Source: an uncultured Tepidimonas sp.
GTDB taxonomy: Bacteria > Pseudomonadota > Gammaproteobacteria > Burkholderiales > Burkholderiaceae_C
Assembly: GCA_937949455.1 (NCBI GenBank)
Contig: CALEDU010000234.1
Location: 1-5,365, forward strand
Direction of reading: 5' to 3'
DNA length: 5,365 bases
Numbering within the stretch: position 1 is the first letter of the stretch; each line of letters begins with the position of its first letter. Both the position numbers and the translations under genes were made by a program. The notes under the pieces were generated by a model. It saw only the letters and a list, made by a program, of their open reading frames with translations. It was not told the origin of the DNA and made no database searches. Shown one piece after another: positions 1-4,814 of the stretch.

Positions 1-1
1 G

Positions 2-232
2 CCGCTGAGCGTGTGCCCAGCGTGCGGCGCGGCAACGTTTCGCAAACGGCTGACGGCCGCAGGCTTTCAGCTCAAGGGAACCGGCTGGTATGTGACCGAT
101 TTCCGCAACGGCAGCGGGGCTGCGTCGCCCGCTACCGCCGGAGCAGCCGCCACAGCGACGGCCAGTGCGGGCGCGGCGACCGATGGCGCTGCGGGCTCCA
201 CCCCATGCGGGGCAGCCTGTGCCTGTCATTGA
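2..232 (+). CDS. FmdB family zinc-ribbon protein, 3' part (5' end outside window)
   Basis: The first complete codon is at base 2, and the frame runs 76 residues to a TGA at 230-232. The visible part begins with the second half of a small zinc ribbon: CPAC at visible residues 5-8, followed by GAATFRKRLTAAGFQLKG and GTGWYVTDFRN, typical of FmdB-family proteins. Full-length members normally start with a YxCxxCG half that would lie just upstream of the window. After the ribbon comes an Ala/Gly/Ser/Thr low-complexity linker (about residues 36-67), then a tail PCGAACACH with three Cys and a terminal His. The family is called 'putative regulatory protein' from FmdB of methylotrophs, but its biochemical role is not established. 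The start is not visible. The 3' end overlaps the likely start of the DUF502 gene, so the two are probably cotranscribed. The family call is firm; the function is unknown. Confidence 0.87.
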   Translation, partial: PLSVCPACGAATFRKRLTAAGFQLKGTGWYVTDFRNGSGAASPATAGAAATATASAGAATDGAAGSTPCGAACACH

Positions 233-896
233 TCGGGCCCGCGTGGTCGGTGCTCTGCGGCGATGGCTGCTCGCAGGGCTGCTGGTGCTCGTCCCCCTGA
301 TCGTCACCCTCTGGGTGCTCGACTGGGTGGTCTCGACGCTGGACCAAACACTCAATATCCTGCCCGAAGCCTGGCAGCCCGAGCGCTGGCTGGGCATGCG
401 CGTGCCCGGCATGGGGGTGGCGCTGGCACTGGCCATCGTGCTGGGCATCGGCGCACTGGCATCCAACTACGTCGGCAACCAACTGGTCGCGTGGTGGCAT
501 GCACTGCTGCAGCGCATCCCGGTGGTGCGCTCGATCTACTCCGGCGTCAAACAGGTCTCTGACACCCTGCTGTCCGAGAAAGGCAATGCCTTTCGTCAGG
601 CGCTGCTGGTGCAGTGGCCGCGCGAGGGCATGTGGACCATCGCCTTCCTAACCGGCGCGCCCGGGGGAGACGTCGCGCGCCATCTGACACCGCAAGACTA
701 TCTCAGCGTCTATGTGCCCACCACGCCCAATCCCACCGGCGGTTACTTCGTGATGGTGCACCGCCGCGATGTCGTGCCGCTGGCCATGACGGTGGATGAG
801 GCGCTGACATACGTCATTTCCATGGGCGTCATCGTGCCCGGTGGCCGCAAGGGTTCGCCCCCCGCGCCTGCAGCAGCGGCTCCTGGGTCAGTCTGA
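183..896 (+). CDS. DUF502 family inner-membrane protein
   Basis: The 237-residue reading from ATG 183 is a DUF502 protein of unknown function. It has two hydrophobic segments (about residues 29-50 and 77-97) and a downstream soluble domain with family-typical stretches: [18 protein letters not shown] at 111-128 and [11 protein letters not shown] at 179-189. The tail is Pro/Ala-rich. The start is uncertain. ATG 183 overlaps the fmdB end by 50 bases and has no clear ribosome binding site. GTG 219 (GCGGGG about 6 bases upstream) and GTG 243 (no overlap) are alternatives, and the first membrane helix lies directly after them, as in many relatives whose N-terminus is short. I kept ATG 183 as the only ATG start before the first helix. 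From memory, the gene next to aspS and fmdB is a common betaproteobacterial arrangement, which suggests cotranscription with aspS 35 bases downstream. The family call is strong and the start is moderate. Confidence 0.88.
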   Translation: MALRAPPHAGQPVPVIDRARVVGALRRWLLAGLLVLVPLIVTLWVLDWVVSTLDQTLNILPEAWQPERWLGMRVPGMGVALALAIVLGIGALASNYVGNQLVAWWHALLQRIPVVRSIYSGVKQVSDTLLSEKGNAFRQALLVQWPREGMWTIAFLTGAPGGDVARHLTPQDYLSVYVPTTPNPTGGYFVMVHRRDVVPLAMTVDEALTYVISMGVIVPGGRKGSPPAPAAAAPGSV

Positions 897-920
897 GTCC
901 CGTTCGATTCCTCTCCATTC

Positions 921-924
921 AAGG
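921..924 (+). promoter_or_regulatory. Ribosome binding site of aspS
   Basis: AAGG lies 7 bases before ATG 932. A second in-frame ATG at 938 would be 13 bases away, which favours 932 and an N-terminus of MHMRTTYCG. Confidence 0.55.
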
Positions 925-931
925 TTTTTCC

Positions 932-2725
932 ATGCACATGCGCACCACCTACTGCGGTCTGGTGACCGAGGCCCTGATGGGGCAAACCGTGACCCTGTGT
1001 GGCTGGGTCAATCGGCGCCGTGACCACGGCGGCGTGATCTTCGTCGATCTGCGTGATCGCGAAGGCACCGTGCAGGTGGTCTGCGACCCGGACCGCCCAG
1101 AGATGTTTGCCACTGCGGAGGGGCTGCGCAATGAGTTTTGCATCCAGGTCAAGGGTGTGGTGCGCGCGCGTCCGGATGGCACGGTCAACGCGTCGATTCG
1201 CAGCGGCCGCATCGAGGTGCTGTGCCACGAGATCACCGTGCTCAACCCGAGTGTGACGCCACCCTTCCAGCTCGACGATGAGTACCTGTCTGAGACCACG
1301 CGCCTGACGCACCGTGTGCTGGACCTGCGTCGCCCCACCATGCAGCGCAATCTGATGCTGCGCTATCGCGTGGCAATGGAGGTGCGCAAGTTTCTGGACG
1401 CCCATGGCTTCATCGACATCGAAACCCCGATGTTGACCAAGAGCACACCCGAGGGTGCGCGCGACTACCTCGTGCCCAGCCGCGTACACGACGGCCATTT
1501 CTTTGCGCTGCCGCAGTCGCCGCAGCTGTTTAAACAGCTGTTGATGGTGGCTGGTTTCGACCGCTACTACCAAATCACCAAGTGCTTCCGCGACGAGGAC
1601 CTGCGCGCCGACCGTCAGCCGGAATTCACACAGATCGACATCGAGACCTCGTTTCTGACCGAGCAGGAAATCCGCGACCTGTTCCAGGGCATGATCAAGA
1701 CGGTGTTTGCCAACACCATCGGGGTCGATCTGGGCGAGTTCCCGGTCATGCCCTACGCCGAGGCGATGGCGCGTTACGGCTCGGACAAGCCCGATCTGCG
1801 TGTCAAGATGGCGTTCACCGAGCTGACCGACGCGGTCAGGGATGTGGACTTCAAGGTGTTTTCGGCCCCGGCGCAAATGCCTGGCGGGCGCGTCGTCGCC
1901 CTGCGCGTGCCTGGCGGTGGTCAGCTCTCGCGCAGCGAGATCGATGCCTACACCGAGTTCGTCAAGATCTACGGTGCCAAGGGGTTGGCCTGGATCAAGG
2001 TGAACGATCTGGCCGCCGGCCGCGACGGACTGCAGTCGCCCATTGTCAAAAATCTGCATGACGCTGCCCTGCAAGCCATCCTGCAGCGCAGCGGCGCGCA
2101 AAGTGGCGATCTGCTGTTCTTTGGTGCCGACAAGGCCAAGATCGTCAACGACGCCATCGGCGCGCTGCGCGTCAAGATTGGCCACAGCGAGTTCGGCCGC
2201 AAAAATGGCCTGTTCGAGGACCGCTGGGCGCCGCTGTGGGTGGTGGATTTCCCCATGTTCGAGTACGACGAGGACGAAGGCCGTTGGGTGGCAGTGCACC
2301 ACCCGTTCACCGCGCCCAAGGACGGCCACGAAGACCTGATGGACACCAACCCCGGGGCGTGTCTGGCCAAGGCCTATGACATGGTGCTCAACGGCTGGGA
2401 GCTGGGTGGCGGATCGGTGCGTATCCACCGTGCCGATGTGCAGAGCAAGGTGTTTGCCGCGCTCAAAATCGGCCCTGAAGAGGCGCGCGCCAAGTTTGGC
2501 TTTTTGCTTGACGCGCTGCAGTATGGCGCCCCCCCGCACGGCGGGCTGGCCTTTGGGCTGGACCGCTTGATTACCCTGATGACGGGGGCCGAGTCGATCC
2601 GCGACGTCATCGCATTCCCGAAGACGCAGCGCGCGCAGTGCCTGCTAACGCACGCGCCCAGTCCCGTGGACGAGAAGCAACTGCGCGAGTTGCATATCCG
2701 CCTGCGCAACCCGCAACCGGCGTGA
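932..2725 (+). CDS. aspS: Aspartate--tRNA ligase, probably non-discriminating (Asp/Asn)
   Basis: This is a complete 597-residue class IIb aspartyl-tRNA synthetase of normal bacterial length. It activates aspartate with ATP and loads it onto tRNA in the cytoplasm. The N-terminal OB-fold anticodon-binding domain spans about 1-110 ([15 protein letters not shown] near 23-37). The catalytic core contains the motif 1 region [20 protein letters not shown] (159-178), [11 protein letters not shown] (195-205), motif 2 [16 protein letters not shown] (219-234) with the ATP-contacting Arg220, and motif 3 [10 protein letters not shown] (537-546) with Arg545. The bacterial GAD insertion falls at about 300-420. 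His32 and Gly83 sit where E. coli AspRS has Leu and Lys. As I recall, the same His/Gly pair marks the Pseudomonas aeruginosa enzyme, which also charges tRNA-Asn for later amidation by GatCAB. The stop at 2723-2725 is 37 bases before the next gene, and a candidate promoter overlaps it. Identity is certain; the Asp/Asn specificity is inferred. Confidence 0.98.
   Translation: MHMRTTYCGLVTEALMGQTVTLCGWVNRRRDHGGVIFVDLRDREGTVQVVCDPDRPEMFATAEGLRNEFCIQVKGVVRARPDGTVNASIRSGRIEVLCHEITVLNPSVTPPFQLDDEYLSETTRLTHRVLDLRRPTMQRNLMLRYRVAMEVRKFLDAHGFIDIETPMLTKSTPEGARDYLVPSRVHDGHFFALPQSPQLFKQLLMVAGFDRYYQITKCFRDEDLRADRQPEFTQIDIETSFLTEQEIRDLFQGMIKTVFANTIGVDLGEFPVMPYAEAMARYGSDKPDLRVKMAFTELTDAVRDVDFKVFSAPAQMPGGRVVALRVPGGGQLSRSEIDAYTEFVKIYGAKGLAWIKVNDLAAGRDGLQSPIVKNLHDAALQAILQRSGAQSGDLLFFGADKAKIVNDAIGALRVKIGHSEFGRKNGLFEDRWAPLWVVDFPMFEYDEDEGRWVAVHHPFTAPKDGHEDLMDTNPGACLAKAYDMVLNGWELGGGSVRIHRADVQSKVFAALKIGPEEARAKFGFLLDALQYGAPPHGGLAFGLDRLITLMTGAESIRDVIAFPKTQRAQCLLTHAPSPVDEKQLRELHIRLRNPQPA
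1523..1540. repeat. 18-bp perfect palindrome inside aspS
   Basis: CAGCTGTTTAAACAGCTG reads identically on both strands, with an AT-rich centre in GC-rich surroundings. It encodes Q-L-F-K-Q-L of the conserved [12 protein letters not shown] segment of AspRS, so protein constraint and codon bias can explain most of it. No regulatory role is shown. Confidence 0.4.
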
Positions 2726-2731
2726 TACAGT
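2703..2731 (+). promoter_or_regulatory. Candidate promoter of the yqjD-like cassette (extended -10)
   Basis: TGATACAGT at 2723-2731 fits an extended -10 (TGn followed by TACAGT, 4 of 6 matches to TATAAT). The hexamer 17 bases upstream, TGCGCA at 2703-2708, is a poor -35 with 3 of 6 matches to TTGACA. The site overlaps the aspS stop codon and would start transcription near 2738, giving a short leader before the strong ribosome binding site. This comes from pattern matching alone and is weak. Confidence 0.33.
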
Positions 2732-2750
2732 GGACAACGAATGCAATCAC

Positions 2751-2756
2751 AGGAGG
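2751..2756 (+). promoter_or_regulatory. Strong ribosome binding site of the yqjD-like gene
   Basis: A full AGGAGG lies 6 bases before ATG 2763. It fixes this start over an in-frame upstream GTG at 2730. It is the strongest Shine-Dalgarno sequence in the window and suggests high translation of this small protein. Confidence 0.8.
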
Positions 2757-2762
2757 CCTCTT

Positions 2763-3074
2763 ATGACCGATGACACGCTGCAACCCAAAGACAAGCTCGT
2801 CGCCGACCTGAAGGTGGTCGTGGCGGACGCGGAGGAACTGCTGGCGGCCACCGCCCATTCGACAGGGGAGAAGGTGGCTGAGCTGCGCGAGCGGCTGCAG
2901 GAGAATCTGCGTACGGTGCGCTACCGCCTGGCCGACGCCGAAGCAGCCCTGCGTGAGCGCACGCGCGAGGTCGCCAAGGCGACCGATCATTATGTGCACG
3001 AGCACCCCTGGAAAGCCATTGGCGTGGCCGCTGGTATCGGTTTGCTGGTGGGTATGCTGATCGGCCGTCGCTGA
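2763..3074 (+). CDS. YqjD/ElaB-like (DUF883) tail-anchored membrane protein
   Basis: This 103-residue protein has the DUF883 architecture. A charged, mostly helical N-terminal part (about residues 8-75, likely coiled coil, rich in Glu/Arg/Ala) is followed by HEHPWKAIGVAAGIG at 79-93 and one C-terminal membrane segment (84-101) ending in Arg-Arg. It closely parallels E. coli YqjD, which ends in ENPW followed by a Gly-rich helix and RR, and has almost the same length (about 101). E. coli YqjD and ElaB are reported as inner-membrane proteins of stationary phase that bind ribosomes through the N-terminal part. The same role here is inference. The start is set by AGGAGG six bases upstream. It is the first gene of a cassette whose next two genes resemble YqjE and YqjK, the same order as in E. 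coli. A sister DUF883 member such as ElaB is possible on sequence alone, but the neighbours favour YqjD. Confidence 0.9.
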   Translation: MTDDTLQPKDKLVADLKVVVADAEELLAATAHSTGEKVAELRERLQENLRTVRYRLADAEAALRERTREVAKATDHYVHEHPWKAIGVAAGIGLLVGMLIGRR

Positions 3075-3116
3075 TCCATCGCAGCAGGGGCGCTTGTCGC
3101 GTTGTGAGCCAACGGC

Positions 3117-3518
3117 ATGGCACAAAACCAAGAGTCGGCGCACCGAGCGGCCGCTGAGCCGCTGGGGTCTGCCGTGCGGGGCTGGCTGTACGACACCGCC
3201 GAGTTGCTGCGGGTGCGCCTGGCGCTGCTCGGCGTCGAAGCGGCCGAACATGTCCAGGCCGTGGCCGAAGCGATGGGTGCCGCAGTGGCCGCTGCTGTGC
3301 TGTTGACCCTCGGGCTGGGTTTTTTGGCCGTGCTGCTGACGGTGTTGTTTTGGGAGGGTCACCGCTTGCTCGCCCTGGCAGTCTTTACTGCGGTCTTCCT
3401 GACGCTGGGGAGCGTGGCGCTTGCGTGGGCGCAGCGCCGCTTGCGCGGAATACGCTGGTTTGCGGCCAGTGCTGCAGAACTGGCCCGGGACATGGAGCGT
3501 CTGCGTGGCCGGGGTTGA
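3117..3518 (+). CDS. YqjE-like holin-superfamily membrane protein
   Basis: This 133-residue protein has an amphipathic N-terminal helix (residues 20-50, RGWLYDTAELLRVRLALLG, then acidic and Ala-rich), two hydrophobic segments (about 54-78 and 84-105) separated by a short WEGHR loop, and a basic cytoplasmic tail. This matches the YqjE family, often labelled 'phage holin family' or putative Actinobacterial Holin-X. The holin label reflects topology; nothing nearby is phage-like, so lysis is not implied. The start ATG 3117 has only a weak TGAG eight bases upstream. The gene lies 42 bases after the yqjD-like gene with no terminator in between, and its end overlaps the likely GTG start of the yqjK-like gene by 14 bases, which implies a single operon. 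The function is unknown; it may be a membrane partner of the YqjD-like protein. Confidence 0.87.
   Translation: MAQNQESAHRAAAEPLGSAVRGWLYDTAELLRVRLALLGVEAAEHVQAVAEAMGAAVAAAVLLTLGLGFLAVLLTVLFWEGHRLLALAVFTAVFLTLGSVALAWAQRRLRGIRWFAASAAELARDMERLRGRG
3494..3497 (+). promoter_or_regulatory. Ribosome binding site supporting GTG 3505
   Basis: GGAG lies 7 bases before GTG 3505, inside the end of the yqjE-like gene. The competing GTG 3520 has only GGGG at 3511-3514, five bases away. This favours 3505 and a 14-base overlap with the previous gene. Confidence 0.5.
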
Positions 3519-3855
3519 TGTGCGCCATCGTCTGACTGCGCGCCGGCAGATGTTGCAGCAGCGATCGGCCGAGCTGCGCGAGCGCTTGGTCATACACGGT
3601 GCTGCTCTGGCGCCGGTGGTGGATTGGGCGGATCGGGTGCGCCAAGGATGGCGCTGGATGCGTGCCCATCCCTGGGTGCCTCTGGTCGGCGCAGTGGTGG
3701 TGACCCTGCGGCGTCCCCGGCTAGTCTGGCGCGGAGCCAGGTGGGCGTGGCGAGGGTGGCGGCTTTGGCAGCGCTATGGCCTGTGGCTCGAGAGCGCTGG
3801 TCTGCGACCAGGACGTCGCTTTACTGGGACAGACCGTCGAGCGGGAAGTTCCTGA
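3505..3855 (+). CDS. YqjK-like small Trp/Arg-rich protein (GTG start)
   Basis: From GTG 3505 this reads 116 residues. The N-terminal third (7-35) is a charged helix with RRQMLQQRSAELRERL, like the start of E. coli YqjK (a run of Arg/Gln/Ser). A stretch around AHPWVPLVGAVVVTLRRPR (54-72) follows, then a striking Trp/Arg segment at 75-94. I count nine Trp between 49 and 94. E. coli YqjK has a similar plan (WALVG, IRHPN, WARRG). The hydrophobic stretch at 58-68 is short, so it may be a weak membrane segment or lie on the membrane surface. Position after the yqjD- and yqjE-like genes supports the call more than residue identity does. The final 20 residues are basic and look unconserved. GTG 3520 and ATG 3550 are alternative starts. 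The function is unknown in any species I know. Confidence 0.72.
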   Translation: MAGVDVRHRLTARRQMLQQRSAELRERLVIHGAALAPVVDWADRVRQGWRWMRAHPWVPLVGAVVVTLRRPRLVWRGARWAWRGWRLWQRYGLWLESAGLRPGRRFTGTDRRAGSS

Positions 3856-3879
3856 CCACCAGAGGCAGACCGATACAAT
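3852..3879 (+). promoter_or_regulatory. Candidate promoter of motAB
   Basis: CTGACC at 3852-3857 (4 of 6 to TTGACA), a 16-base spacer, and TACAAT at 3874-3879 (5 of 6 to TATAAT) make a fair sigma-70 type promoter between the yqjK-like stop and motA. The -10 overlaps ACCGATAC at 3869-3876, which matches 6 of 8 positions of the flagellar sigma-28 -10 (GCCGATAA), but no TAAA-like -35 is found at the right distance. Either factor could be the real user. Expected transcription start is near 3886. Confidence 0.42.
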
Positions 3880-3897
3880 GTCAGGTAACGCTTAGGC

Positions 3898-3901
3898 AGG
3901 A
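3898..3901 (+). promoter_or_regulatory. Ribosome binding site of motA
   Basis: AGGA, within GGCAGGA, lies 8 bases before ATG 3910 and supports that start. Confidence 0.55.
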
Positions 3902-3909
3902 CACGTTCC

Positions 3910-4767
3910 ATGTTCGTCATCGTCGGCTGGCTGGTGGCCATCGGTTGTATTTTCGGTGTTTTCATCATCCACGGTGGCAACATCGGGGTCATCATGAAGG
4001 CGCTGCCTTTCGAGATGGTCACCATCTTTGGGGCAGCGATCGGGGCTTTCATTGCCGGCAACCTCATGAAGGTGCTCAAGGGTGTTGGCCGCGGGTTGGG
4101 GGCTTGCTTCAAAGGCTCCAAGTACACCAAGGCCCGCTTCATGGATCTGCTGGCGCTGTTGTTCGATATTTTGCAGAAAGCCCGCAAGGAAGGGCTGATG
4201 GCGATCGAAGGGGATGTGGAAAATCCCGAGCAGTCACCGCTGTTTCAGAAATATCCGACGATTGCGAGCGATCACCATACGGTCGAGTTCATCACCGACT
4301 ATCTGCGCTTGATGGTGTCGGGCAACCTCAATGCTCACGAGATCGAAGCCATCATGGATGCCGAGCTGGATACCCACCATGCCGAGGAGCATGCGGCGGT
4401 CGCTGCCCTGCAGCGCCTTGCGGGCGCACTACCCGCGTTTGGTATCGTGGCGGCGGTGCTGGGCGTGGTCAACACGATGGGCTCGGTTGGTCAGCCGCCT
4501 GCCGTGTTGGGCGGCATGATCGGCTCGGCACTGGTTGGAACCTTTCTGGGTATTTTGCTGGCCTATGGCTTTGCAGAGCCCTTGGCCAGTTTGCTCGAGC
4601 AAAAGGTCGAAGAGGGCAGCAAAGAGTTTCAGTGCATCAAGACGACCTTGCTGGCCAGCATGCAAGGCTATGCGCCGATGACGGCCATCGAGTTCGGGCG
4701 CAAGGTGCTCTTCTCCACCGAACGGCCCTCGTTCAGCGAGCTCGAGGCCCACGTCAAGAAAAAGTGA
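3910..4767 (+). CDS. motA: Flagellar motor stator protein MotA
   Basis: This is a complete 285-residue MotA, close to the E. coli length of 295. MotA forms a pentamer around a MotB dimer in the inner membrane, conducts ions and pushes on rotor protein FliG. Four membrane segments are visible: about 2-21, 34-52, 170-191 and 200-222, with the large cytoplasmic loop at 53-168. Functional residues known from E. coli are present: Arg92 and Glu100 (E. coli Arg90 and Glu98, FliG contact) in QKARKEGLMAIEGDVENP, Pro175 (E. coli Pro173) in ALPAFGIVAAVLGVVNTMG, and Pro224 (E. coli Pro222) in AYGFAEP. The C-terminus is basic (VKKK). The gene starts 54 bases after the yqjK-like stop with its own candidate promoter, and motB follows 47 bases downstream. 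No chemotaxis gene is inside the window. The call is near certain. Confidence 0.98.
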   Translation: MFVIVGWLVAIGCIFGVFIIHGGNIGVIMKALPFEMVTIFGAAIGAFIAGNLMKVLKGVGRGLGACFKGSKYTKARFMDLLALLFDILQKARKEGLMAIEGDVENPEQSPLFQKYPTIASDHHTVEFITDYLRLMVSGNLNAHEIEAIMDAELDTHHAEEHAAVAALQRLAGALPAFGIVAAVLGVVNTMGSVGQPPAVLGGMIGSALVGTFLGILLAYGFAEPLASLLEQKVEEGSKEFQCIKTTLLASMQGYAPMTAIEFGRKVLFSTERPSFSELEAHVKKK

Positions 4768-4792
4768 GCGCGCCAGCCTGATACCCCGCTCA
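4765..4792 (+). other. Small inverted repeat at the motA stop / motA-motB gap
   Basis: TGAGCG (4765-4770, including the motA stop codon) is mirrored by CGCTCA (4787-4792), with 16 bases between. There is no T run after it, so it is not an intrinsic terminator. A six-base stem with a large loop would be weak, so any role in motB translation is speculative. Confidence 0.25.
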
Positions 4793-4814
4793 TCACCCCG
4801 CATCCACTCGCCCC

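Noticed and set aside
897..931. Possible aspS promoter or terminator in the DUF502-aspS gap
   Set aside because: The 35-base gap shows no convincing -10/-35 pair and no hairpin with a T run; readthrough from upstream is more likely.
743..2539. 598-codon open frame on the minus strand opposite DUF502 and aspS
   Set aside because: It mirrors the codon structure of a GC-rich gene. The translation is His/Gln/Val-rich without recognisable domains, and the + strand encodes a clear AspRS. Long antisense frames are expected in such genomes.
3117..3518. Possible prophage lysis gene from the 'phage holin' family label
   Set aside because: No endolysin, spanin or other phage gene is nearby. The context and N-terminal helix fit chromosomal YqjE.
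3518..3535. ATG overlapping the yqjE-like stop (TGATG), suggesting classic translational coupling
   Set aside because: This ATG is in the wrong frame for the yqjK-like protein and reaches a stop after five codons.
2607..3593. 328-codon minus-strand frame opposite the yqjDEK-like cassette
   Set aside because: The translation is low-complexity and Gln/Arg/His-rich without domains. The + strand has strong start signals and family matches.
3624..4781. 385-codon + strand frame across the yqjK-like gene and motA
   Set aside because: It is an out-of-frame shadow: Arg/Gly/His-rich, no family features, and fully overlapped by motA with its conserved residues.
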